Positions 8,256-14,549 of a DNA stretch of 64,000 bases are shown here, piece by piece. The notes below the pieces were generated by a model. The model searched no databases. It worked only from the letters and a program-made list of their open reading frames with translations, and was not told the DNA's origin. Numbering within the stretch: the first letter of the stretch is position 1; each line of letters starts with the position of its first letter. The position numbers and the translations under genes are program-made. Location: contig NZ_AUEQ01000001.1 in NCBI RefSeq assembly GCF_000426065.1, forward strand, positions 496,001-560,000. Reading direction: 5' to 3'. Source of the DNA: Mycobacterium sp. URHD0025 (lineage in GTDB: Bacteria; Actinomycetota; Actinomycetes; Mycobacteriales; Mycobacteriaceae).

Positions 8256-9715
8256 CAGTCCAGCGCCCTTCCCACTTCACCGGCCAGAAGCTGCACCAGT
8301 GGCGATATGTCGTCGGCCTCGGCCAGGCCGAGCACCGCACGCTCGATCGCCTCGGCCCGGTCGGCGGGCATGACCCGCGATACCAGGCTGTGGAACTTGG
8401 CGATCACTTCGTCATTGGTCACCGGGTCCATCGGATAGCCATGGGGCGCAATGACTGTCGCCGTCTCCTGGCTGCCGTCGCCGAACGTCAGGGTCAGATG
8501 CGTCTGGAACCGCTCGGTCAGCGGCAGCTCATCGATGCTGCGGTCGAGTTCGACGCGCGTGCGGTCCACCAGTTGCCACACGTCGTCCGCGTCAAGGCGT
8601 TCGGCGGTGAACTGTTCAGGCAGTGCGACACCGTCGAGCAGCGTGACGGCCGCGGCGTAGCCGATGTTCATCTGCCCGCCGATGGCAGTCAACGGCCGCC
8701 GCGGCGGCCACCAACCGTGGTGGTAGATGACATCGCCGACCCGGATGTCGATCCGGTCGATGATGCGGCCGGCCAAGCGTTCCCGCAGCGTGCGCGCGGC
8801 CTCGACCACTCCCTGCAGTCCACCCATCACCGCCCAGGGCTTGACCATGATGAACGTCGTCTCCCAGTTCTCCCCCAACCCGCGGGTGAGCGCGTCGGCG
8901 TCGGGATCGTGCCCTTCGCCATAGACCGCGAGAAAGCCACCGTAGGGACGCTCCAGCACCTGGTCGATGCCGGTGTAGCCGGTGTGTGCCAGTGCGGCGG
9001 AATAGAATCCGTTGCGCGCGGCGAACCCATGTTGCATCCGCTTGCCCATGGCCTCGTACTGCGCGGACATCAGTCCGGCGGACTGGGTGGCGGCGAAGCC
9101 GACGGCATCCTCGAGCTGCGCCCCGTCCAGGCCACGCAGCTTGCCGCACGCCAGGGCACTCGCGATACCACCGAACACCGGTCCCGAATGCCATCCGCGA
9201 GAAAGCATTTCGGTGCCACCCAGCGCGTTACCGATCCGTGGTCCGGTCTCGAACCCAGCAATCGCTGCGACCAGCAGCTCCTGGCCGCTCACCACCCGAT
9301 CCAGCTGGGCCGCTGTCGAGAGCAGGGACGGCACCAGCAACGATGCCGAGTGCAGCGGTGCCAGAGGATGAAAATCGTCGAGCTCAAACCCCTGAATGAA
9401 GGTGCTGTTGAGCAGCACCGCCCCCACCGGCGTCGTCGTCCGTCCGGTACCGATCACCGGAACGGCGCCGGGCCCTTCAATGCCGAGCACAGCTGCGGTG
9501 GCGGTCCGTGACCACGGCAGCTGGGCACCGACCAAGGCGCACCCGACACCGTCCAACAACAGGTGCACTGCGCGTCGGCGCACCGGTTCCGGGATCTCTG
9601 CCCAGTCGAGGGCGTGCACCCAGTCCACCAGTCGGCCTGTCGGTCCGTCAGGCGCGCTCGGTGCGTTGGTTTCCGCTACTCGGGGTTCGATGTCTGAAAT
9701 GGTCACCTGCTCCAT
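8255..9715 (-). CDS. MmgE/PrpD family protein 2 (operon leader)
   Basis: This is a second MmgE/PrpD protein of 486 residues and the first gene of the six-gene operon. FELDDFHP matches the family's LDFDD motif but has histidine in the next position, and GWHSGPVFG matches the GFHPT loop. It differs from its neighbour along most of its length, so it is an old paralogue and not a recent duplication. I chose ATG 9715, which lies 61 nt from the divergent IclR gene; extending to 9784 would run across the intergenic operator. Expression is probably controlled by the IclR protein through the inverted repeat at 9747-9765. Reaction unknown, with the same family options as the neighbour. Confidence 0.88.
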   Translation of the reverse strand: MEQVTISDIEPRVAETNAPSAPDGPTGRLVDWVHALDWAEIPEPVRRRAVHLLLDGVGCALVGAQLPWSRTATAAVLGIEGPGAVPVIGTGRTTTPVGAVLLNSTFIQGFELDDFHPLAPLHSASLLVPSLLSTAAQLDRVVSGQELLVAAIAGFETGPRIGNALGGTEMLSRGWHSGPVFGGIASALACGKLRGLDGAQLEDAVGFAATQSAGLMSAQYEAMGKRMQHGFAARNGFYSAALAHTGYTGIDQVLERPYGGFLAVYGEGHDPDADALTRGLGENWETTFIMVKPWAVMGGLQGVVEAARTLRERLAGRIIDRIDIRVGDVIYHHGWWPPRRPLTAIGGQMNIGYAAAVTLLDGVALPEQFTAERLDADDVWQLVDRTRVELDRSIDELPLTERFQTHLTLTFGDGSQETATVIAPHGYPMDPVTNDEVIAKFHSLVSRVMPADRAEAIERAVLGLAEADDISPLVQLLAGEVGRALD

Positions 9716-9746
9716 TCCAGGCAGACCGCCGACCACACACCAGTTA

Positions 9747-9765
9747 ACTTGCAGGATCCGCAAGT
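9747..9765. promoter_or_regulatory. Candidate IclR operator in the PrpD/IclR divergent promoter
   Basis: ACTTGC and GCAAGT form a perfect 6-nt inverted repeat separated by 7 nt. It lies in the 61-nt gap between the divergent prpD-like and iclR-like genes, 12 nt upstream of the regulator's GTG. IclR proteins commonly bind such dyads next to their own gene. Assignment to this regulator is inference. Confidence 0.55.
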
Positions 9766-9776
9766 AGAATTTCGAC

Positions 9777-10547
9777 GTGGCCACGACAGCGCTGCGGGGA
9801 CTGCAGATGCTGGAAACGCTCGCCGGGATGCGTCAGCCGGCGACGTTGCGCGATGTCGCCGACCGGGCCGGAATCTCGCAGTCCAACGCCTTCCGGATAC
9901 TGCAGGCTCTCGAGCAGGAGGGCTACCTTCACCACCTCGGTCGCTCGGGCTACCGATTGGCCAGCCGGTCACTCGCGCTGGCCACCGTCATCGGGCCGCG
10001 ACCGGCGATGCTGCGCCTGTTGTATCCGGTGGTGGCCCGACTGGCCGCGATCAGTGGCGAAGCGGCGGTGATCCACCTGCGAGCCGGCCGCTTCCGGGTG
10101 CTCGTGCTGGGGGTGCCCGCCCGGTCGGGTCCGATCCTCGACCCGGCCGGCATCCTCGGAGAGCGGTCGCCGCTGGCTTCCGGGGCCAGCGGCCGGATCA
10201 TCCTCGCCTATCTACCCGAGACCGAGCTTGCGGATATCGATCTCAACGGTGTCACGGCACAACAGCTGGCCGCGATCCGAGCACGTGGCTACGAGATGTC
10301 CTACGGCGAGAACCATCCCGGCATCAACGGCATCTCCGTGCCGCTGCTCGCCGAGGCCGAAAACCCGGAAACCGTGCCGATCGTGCTGGGCTCCATGACC
10401 ATTGCCGGTCCGTGTGAACGCCTGACACCCGAGCATCTGGGCCGTCTCGCCGGTCCGCTGACGGCCGCGTGCCGGGATCTCAGCCCGCGGCTCGCCGCAC
10501 TGCTGGGCCCGAATCCCGGAAACAACATCGACGCCCTCGACCTCTAG
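9777..10547 (+). CDS. IclR-family transcriptional regulator
   Basis: This 256-residue protein has an N-terminal winged helix (about residues 1-65; GLQMLETLAGM and DVADRAGISQSNAFRIL) and a C-terminal IclR effector domain (about 75-250). It is transcribed divergently from the PrpD/aconitase/lyase operon with only 61 nt between starts, so it most likely controls that operon in response to a pathway carboxylic acid. The GTG start places the helix-turn-helix at the usual distance from the N-terminus. Whether it represses or activates cannot be read from sequence. Confidence 0.9.
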   Translation: MATTALRGLQMLETLAGMRQPATLRDVADRAGISQSNAFRILQALEQEGYLHHLGRSGYRLASRSLALATVIGPRPAMLRLLYPVVARLAAISGEAAVIHLRAGRFRVLVLGVPARSGPILDPAGILGERSPLASGASGRIILAYLPETELADIDLNGVTAQQLAAIRARGYEMSYGENHPGINGISVPLLAEAENPETVPIVLGSMTIAGPCERLTPEHLGRLAGPLTAACRDLSPRLAALLGPNPGNNIDALDL

Positions 10548-10595
10548 CGGATCTGTGTCTCGGGGCATCTGCGCCGAACAGGCACACTGATCCCC

Positions 10596-11231
10596 ATGAC
10601 CGAAGCCCGTGGCATCCTGCTGGTCGTCTCACTGATGGCGACGACCGCGCTGACCCTCGCTCTTGGGATCACCGATCCGGCGGCGCCCATGTCCTACCCG
10701 ACCAAGTTCCTGATCTGGAACCTGGTGCTGGCCTGGACCCCGATGATCTTCGCCGTCGCCTTCGATCTGGTCGAGCGCCGTTTGTGGCTGCTGCCGCTGG
10801 GCGTGGCCTGGTTGGCCTTCCTGCCCAACGCCCCCTATCTGGTGACCGACCTGGTCCATCTCGCCGAGGGTTACGAACTGTGGCGTCACGTGCTGCAGTA
10901 CGGGTTCGCCGCATGGACCGGGATCCTGTTGGGCGTGGTGTCGTTGCTGCTGGTGCATCAACGCCTGAACGACGAGTTCGGCTCCTTCTGGGGCTGGTTG
11001 GCCGTCGTGCTGTCCGTTGCGCTGTGCGCCGTCGGCGTGGTCATCGGCCGCTTCCAGCGATGGAACTCCTGGGACCTGGTGACCCGTCCCGATGCGGTGG
11101 TCACGGCGACGCTCGACTGGGTGCGCTCACCGCTGTCCTACGTCCAGTCGACGGGCGTGGCGATAGCGGTTGCGGCGTTCTTCGGTCTGGCCTATCTGAC
11201 GATCTGGGCGCTGCGCGGATTGCGCACATAG
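10596..11231 (+). CDS. DUF1361 integral membrane protein
   Basis: This 211-residue, strongly hydrophobic protein has about six membrane helices. The loop FLPNAPYLVTDLVHL near residue 70 is the hallmark of DUF1361, a family of unknown function in the plasma membrane. A second polar stretch, GRFQRWNSWDL near residue 148, is also conserved in the family as I recall it. It begins 48 nt after the IclR gene in the same direction and may be weakly co-transcribed, but nothing ties it to carboxylate metabolism. Family call firm; function unknown. Confidence 0.85.
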   Translation: MTEARGILLVVSLMATTALTLALGITDPAAPMSYPTKFLIWNLVLAWTPMIFAVAFDLVERRLWLLPLGVAWLAFLPNAPYLVTDLVHLAEGYELWRHVLQYGFAAWTGILLGVVSLLLVHQRLNDEFGSFWGWLAVVLSVALCAVGVVIGRFQRWNSWDLVTRPDAVVTATLDWVRSPLSYVQSTGVAIAVAAFFGLAYLTIWALRGLRT

Positions 11232-11340
11232 TGTTCTGATCGTTATCAAGGTTTATCCCATTTGCCACATGGGTAACTTCAGTAACAGCGGGTGGCGTCT
11301 GTGGCCCGCACAAAGAGAAAGAGGCGAATGGACCATCACC

Positions 11341-11832
11341 ATGCATACCGTCCTGTACTTCAGTATCACCGGCGACATTTATGAGACCCGGGCATACACG
11401 ACCGCCGACATCGACCAACTCGTGCACGACCAAGGGCTGCAATCCCTGACTTCCACCGACCGGCAGTTCGATTTCTGGTTCAGCCCGTCAACCCATTGGT
11501 GCCAGCGCCGCGTCAACCGGCCGGCCACTGAACTCTTGCTGGCTACAACAACATTCAGCGCCAAGTCGGTCCCTTTGCTACGCGGCTGTGTCGTCGTCGC
11601 GACCCACGACTCCGGCGGCGAACTCGACGGCCTGAGCTGGCAACAACTGGATCTACTGATCCGTCGAAACCAATCACTGTCCAGACGTGACGCGCGGGTA
11701 CTCAACCGGCGCATGAACCGTGATGACCGCCGTCGACACGACGAACTCGCACCCGCTGTGCACTGCGCCGGGCCACACAACGTGGCGACCAGCAGGGTGC
11801 GCGCCACCAGTCGGCGCACCTGGGCCGGTTGA
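11341..11832 (+). CDS. Hypothetical protein, 163 aa
   Basis: I do not recognise this gene. From ATG 11341 it encodes 163 residues. An N-terminal beta-rich half (MHTVLYFSITGDIYETRAY) contains WFSPSTHWCQRRVN, and the C-terminal third is arginine-rich and likely basic (LSRRDARVLNRRMNRDDRRR). No signal peptide or membrane span is seen. An in-frame ATG at 11269 would add 24 residues without convincing homology. No good ribosome site precedes either start. The following small gene begins 68 nt downstream. Codon pattern looks ordinary for the window, which supports a real gene, but function is unknown. Confidence 0.55.
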   Translation: MHTVLYFSITGDIYETRAYTTADIDQLVHDQGLQSLTSTDRQFDFWFSPSTHWCQRRVNRPATELLLATTTFSAKSVPLLRGCVVVATHDSGGELDGLSWQQLDLLIRRNQSLSRRDARVLNRRMNRDDRRRHDELAPAVHCAGPHNVATSRVRATSRRTWAG

Positions 11833-11900
11833 CGGCCTGGCTTGGCGGACGGCCGAGTCATAGAGTCGACCTGATCCGACCAGATCTGCCCGGGAGCCCC

Positions 11901-12173
11901 ATGATCGAACCTGCCGACCCCAGGCCACCAGACGTCGAGCATGTTGCGGTAGAACAGGTCCGCGTCGGGGACGTCTTGTCGATGTCGGGCGACAGCGATC
12001 CCCGCTCGCACATTTTTCGAGTGGCCAACGTGGACATCAGAAACGAACTCATCACCGGCGAGCAGCCGAGGGTAATCCTGACGTCTCAGCCGCACGCCGG
12101 CAGCGATCCCATGGTGCTCAACTATCCAACCGGGACCCTGCTTCGCAGGATCATTCCGGCACCGGAGAAATAG
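11901..12173 (+). CDS. Small hypothetical protein, 90 aa
   Basis: This is a short protein without a recognised family. It has a proline-rich start (IEPADPRPPD), then a likely beta-strand core with VRVGDVLSM, HIFRVANVDI and PRVILTSQP, ending in a basic tail. The pattern resembles small beta-barrel domains, but no motif allows assignment. ATG 11901 follows a GGGAG-like ribosome site. An upstream TTG at 11829 would overlap the previous gene and adds an unlikely N-terminus. It may be co-transcribed with the preceding hypothetical gene. Existence is moderately supported by coding pattern. Confidence 0.55.
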   Translation: MIEPADPRPPDVEHVAVEQVRVGDVLSMSGDSDPRSHIFRVANVDIRNELITGEQPRVILTSQPHAGSDPMVLNYPTGTLLRRIIPAPEK

Positions 12174-12200
12174 CCGGCCCAAGTCCGCGCGGCACTCCCC

Positions 12201-12473
12201 CTAGACCGGCGATTCGTGGGCCAACGCCCGGTATCCCTTCGCCCCCGCACGGTCGACGGCGGCACGCACCAAACCGAACACCAGACCTTGGATGGCCGCT
12301 GCCGTCAGCGCCTTGGCGGCCGACCGGTCGAGATCCTTGGGGTCGGGCGGTTCCAGATTCGGCTCGTCGATGCGTTTCCAGATCTGGGTGAACACCGCGC
12401 CGGCCAGCAGACCTCCGCCCACACTCGTGGCCATCGACAGCGGCATGTACAGCATCTTCGAGAGTCGGCTCAC
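12201..12473 (-). CDS. DUF4235 membrane-associated protein
   Basis: This 90-residue actinobacterial protein of family DUF4235 has one hydrophobic segment near residues 8-30 (MLYMPLSMATSVGGGLLAGAVF). After FTQIWKRID comes a short acidic linker (PPDPKDLD), then a second amphipathic or hydrophobic helix (AAKALTAAAIQGLVFGLVRAAVD). It faces away from the holin-like/DUF3618 pair. Members are often found near those two families in actinobacteria and are linked to stress or envelope contexts, though no function is established. A SigF-like promoter candidate lies about 60 nt upstream. Confidence 0.82.
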   Translation of the reverse strand: MSRLSKMLYMPLSMATSVGGGLLAGAVFTQIWKRIDEPNLEPPDPKDLDRSAAKALTAAAIQGLVFGLVRAAVDRAGAKGYRALAHESPV

Positions 12474-12533
12474 GGATCCTCCTCACATCGGCAACGGGCC
12501 CGGAACGCACCGGCTCACGGGTTGCGAATGCGG

Positions 12534-12558
12534 ATACCCCCAACCTGACTGTTTTAAC
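12534..12558 (-). promoter_or_regulatory. Possible SigF-type promoter for the DUF4235 gene
   Basis: Reading the minus strand, GTTA is followed after 15 nt by GGGTAT (plus-strand 12534-12539), about 60 nt upstream of the DUF4235 start. Mycobacterial SigF promoters resemble GGTTT-N15-17-GGGTA(T). The -10 element matches well and the -35 only partly, so this is a weak call without transcript data. Confidence 0.35.
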
Positions 12559-12645
12559 GGCGCAGCTGCCGGTTCGAGGTTTTGCCCGCCCGTGCGTCGG
12601 GCACTGCTCTTCAGAGAAGTAGTACGTCTGGTGAAAGGCACACCG

Positions 12646-13056
12646 ATGACGACCGAATCGAAAACCATCAACGAACCGTCCACGGTTCAACTCCTCGGGC
12701 AGCTCCAGGAGCAGACGACGCGACTGGTACGTGACGAGCTGCGGTTGGCGCAGCGGGAGTTCCAGGAATCCGCCCGCCATGCCGGCCTCGGCGCCGGGCT
12801 GATCAGTGCCGCCGGCCTGCTGGCGGTGTTGGGCCTCATGACAGCGGTCGCCGCAGCGGTGGCCGCGATCGCACTGGTCCTCCCGGTCTGGGCCGCCGCG
12901 ATCATCGTCGCCGCCGTGCTGTTCCTCGGAGCCGGGGTGGCCGCTCTGATCAGCCGCAGCCAAGCCCGGAAGGTTCCACCGCCGGCGACCGAATCAGTCG
13001 GCAGCGTCAAACACGACCTCGACCAGATCAAGGAGGCACGACATGGCAACCGCTGA
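12646..13056 (+). CDS. Phage-holin-family (DUF1469-type) small membrane protein
   Basis: This 136-residue protein has an N-terminal amphipathic helix (about residues 13-50, QLQEQTTRLVRDELRLAQRE). Two closely spaced membrane helices follow (about 52-80 and 84-106, alanine/valine-rich), then a charged C-terminal tail. That is the architecture of the Actinobacterial Holin-X/DUF1469 family, which is chromosomal and not evidence of a prophage. ATG 12646 is preceded by GAAAGG. It overlaps the DUF3618 gene by 14 nt, so the two are translationally coupled. Likely a plasma-membrane protein of stress or envelope function; no lytic role is implied. Confidence 0.82.
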   Translation: MTTESKTINEPSTVQLLGQLQEQTTRLVRDELRLAQREFQESARHAGLGAGLISAAGLLAVLGLMTAVAAAVAAIALVLPVWAAAIIVAAVLFLGAGVAALISRSQARKVPPPATESVGSVKHDLDQIKEARHGNR

Positions 13057-13336
13057 CCGCCTTCCCCCCGAACCGGGGCCGGACGCCGACATCGACGAAC
13101 TGCAGTCCGACATCGACAAGACCCGCGGCGAGCTGGGCGAGACGGTGGCCGCACTGTCGGACAAGTTCGACGTCAAGGGCCGCGCGCAGGACAAGGCGGC
13201 CGAAACCAAGCACGCCGTCGTGGACCGGACCCACGCCGCAACCGAGGCCGCGCGTTCCAAGCCTGCGGTGCCGGCAGCCGTGGTGATCGCGCTCGTTGCG
13301 GTGGTCGGCCTGCTGGTGTGGCGGCGGCGCCGCTGA
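13043..13336 (+). CDS. DUF3618 membrane-anchored protein
   Basis: This 97-residue protein has an acidic N-terminus and the DUF3618 signature IDELQSDIDKTRGELGETV (about residues 17-35). A helical linker rich in Ala, Lys and Glu follows, then one C-terminal membrane helix (about 75-92) ending in a run of arginines. That predicts a tail-anchored protein with the helical domain in the cytoplasm. It is coupled to the holin-like gene by a 14-nt overlap. The pair is widely conserved in mycobacteria; molecular function is not known. Confidence 0.85.
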   Translation: MATADRLPPEPGPDADIDELQSDIDKTRGELGETVAALSDKFDVKGRAQDKAAETKHAVVDRTHAATEAARSKPAVPAAVVIALVAVVGLLVWRRRR

Positions 13337-13342
13337 CCCGGG

Positions 13343-13359
13343 CCGGCTCTCAGAGCCGG
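13343..13359. terminator. Short hairpin between convergent DUF3618 and TetR genes
   Basis: CCGGCTC and GAGCCGG form a 7-bp perfect stem around TCA in the 13-nt gap and the last codons of the TetR gene. Its position between convergent stops suits a shared terminator, but there is no T-tract and the stem is short. Confidence 0.4.
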
Positions 13360-13952
13360 GTCAGGCTCGGCATCAACACGTCGTCCACCAGCGCGCGGAC
13401 CGTCTCTTCGGTGGGCGGACGTCCGGGAATCAAGGACCGGAACACGAGATAGCCCGGCATCACATCCCACAGTTCGTCATGGATCGCTCCAGCGTCGATC
13501 TCACCGCGGTCGACCGCGTCGGCCAAGACCTCGGCCATCAGCTTCTTGCGCGCGAGCACGAACTGATTCTGAAGGGCCGCACTGAGTTCCGGACTGTGCG
13601 CGACCTCGCTCATGATGGCGCTCATCGTGCTGCCGTGCTCGCGTGCCTGGGTACACACCGACGCGCCGATGCTCAAGAGGTCGGCGCGCAACGAGCCGGT
13701 GCGGGGCGGTATCAACTGAATCCGAGTGCCCTCGATGAAGGCGGCCAGCACCAGCTCAGTCTTCGACGGCCACCGCCGGTAGATCGTGGCCTTGCTCGAT
13801 TTCGCTTCGGTCGCCACGGCTTCCACGGTCAGCCGGTCGTATCCGTGCTGCTGCAACAGCCGCAGGGTGACTGCCAACAACTCCGACTCACGCTCAGTCC
13901 ACTGCGCCGCCGTTGCCGGCGGTGAGACGTGATGCGTAGAAGAAGGAGCCAC
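13350..13952 (-). CDS. TetR-family regulator of the adjacent mmpS-mmpL pair
   Basis: This is a 200-residue TetR protein. The helix-turn-helix lies at about residues 20-65 (LRLLQQHGYDRLTVEAVATEA, then SKATIYRRWPSK). The C-terminal ligand domain is of the TetR_C type found with YRRW-bearing regulators. It is divergent from mmpS-mmpL, and a 14-nt perfect palindrome lies between them. Genes in this arrangement typically repress the MmpS/MmpL exporter until a lipid, siderophore or drug ligand binds. That control is inferred from layout. The start is the only plausible ATG with the helix-turn-helix at the usual position. Confidence 0.88.
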   Translation of the reverse strand: MAPSSTHHVSPPATAAQWTERESELLAVTLRLLQQHGYDRLTVEAVATEAKSSKATIYRRWPSKTELVLAAFIEGTRIQLIPPRTGSLRADLLSIGASVCTQAREHGSTMSAIMSEVAHSPELSAALQNQFVLARKKLMAEVLADAVDRGEIDAGAIHDELWDVMPGYLVFRSLIPGRPPTEETVRALVDDVLMPSLTRL

Positions 13953-14014
13953 GCGGGGAAACCTTTCCGGAGCGGTGGGCCTAGCAGTCCGTAGGTCTTG
14001 CCCCGTCCAGGATA

Positions 14015-14031
14015 GTACCGTACGGTACCGT
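14015..14031. promoter_or_regulatory. TetR operator upstream of mmpS-mmpL
   Basis: GTACCGTACGGTAC (14015-14028) is a perfect 14-nt palindrome. It overlaps a second palindrome ACGGTACCGT (14022-14031), so GTACCGT occurs twice on the same strand. It lies between the TetR gene (start 13952) and mmpS (start 14103), where a repressor would block both promoters. Confidence 0.7.
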
Positions 14032-14102
14032 TCAGAAGCTTTGGACGGCCACAGACTCTCGACTCACGATGCGTAGGGCGGCCGTTGTCGAAAGGCACTG
14101 AG

Positions 14103-14549
14103 ATGGCGGGGATCTCGGTAGGAGGCCTGATCAGGCGACGCTGGACGGTGATCGTGGCCGTGCTGGTGGTGGCCGTCGTCGCGTTCACCGTCAGTCGCCT
14201 GCACGGGATATTCGGCTCCGACAACGAGGTGTCACGGCCGAGCGCCGACGCCCTGGAGAACACCGGGTACAACCCCAAGAGGGTTCTCTTCGAGGTGTTC
14301 GGATCACCGGGTTCGGTCGCCACCATCAATTACCTGGACATCGACGCACAACCCCAGCGGGTCGATGATGTGACCCTGCCGTGGTCGCAAACCCTGGTCA
14401 CGGATGACCCGACCATGTTCGCCGATCTCCGCGCTCAAGGTGACGGCGGGACCATCGGGTGCCGCATCACCGTCAACGGGGTCGTCAAGGACGAAAGGTC
14501 CACGAGCAACGTGAACGGTTACATCGCCTGCTTGGACAAATCGGCATGA
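14103..14549 (+). CDS. MmpS-family transport accessory protein
   Basis: This 148-residue protein has a short cytoplasmic N-terminus and one membrane helix (about residues 15-37, [17 protein letters not shown]). A periplasmic beta-sandwich follows, with the MmpS signatures [17 protein letters not shown] and GCRITVNG and a conserved cysteine pair (GC near residue 119, AC near residue 143). MmpS proteins assist cognate MmpL transporters in exporting lipids or siderophores. ATG 14103 follows GAAAGG at 14090-14095. Its stop overlaps the mmpL start (ATGA), so the two are made together. Expression is probably under the divergent TetR. Confidence 0.92.
   Translation: MAGISVGGLIRRRWTVIVAVLVVAVVAFTVSRLHGIFGSDNEVSRPSADALENTGYNPKRVLFEVFGSPGSVATINYLDIDAQPQRVDDVTLPWSQTLVTDDPTMFADLRAQGDGGTIGCRITVNGVVKDERSTSNVNGYIACLDKSA

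Noticed and set aside
12646..13056. Holin-family gene as sign of a prophage
   Set aside because: No phage structural, lysis or integrase genes nearby; this holin-like family is a normal chromosomal gene in mycobacteria.
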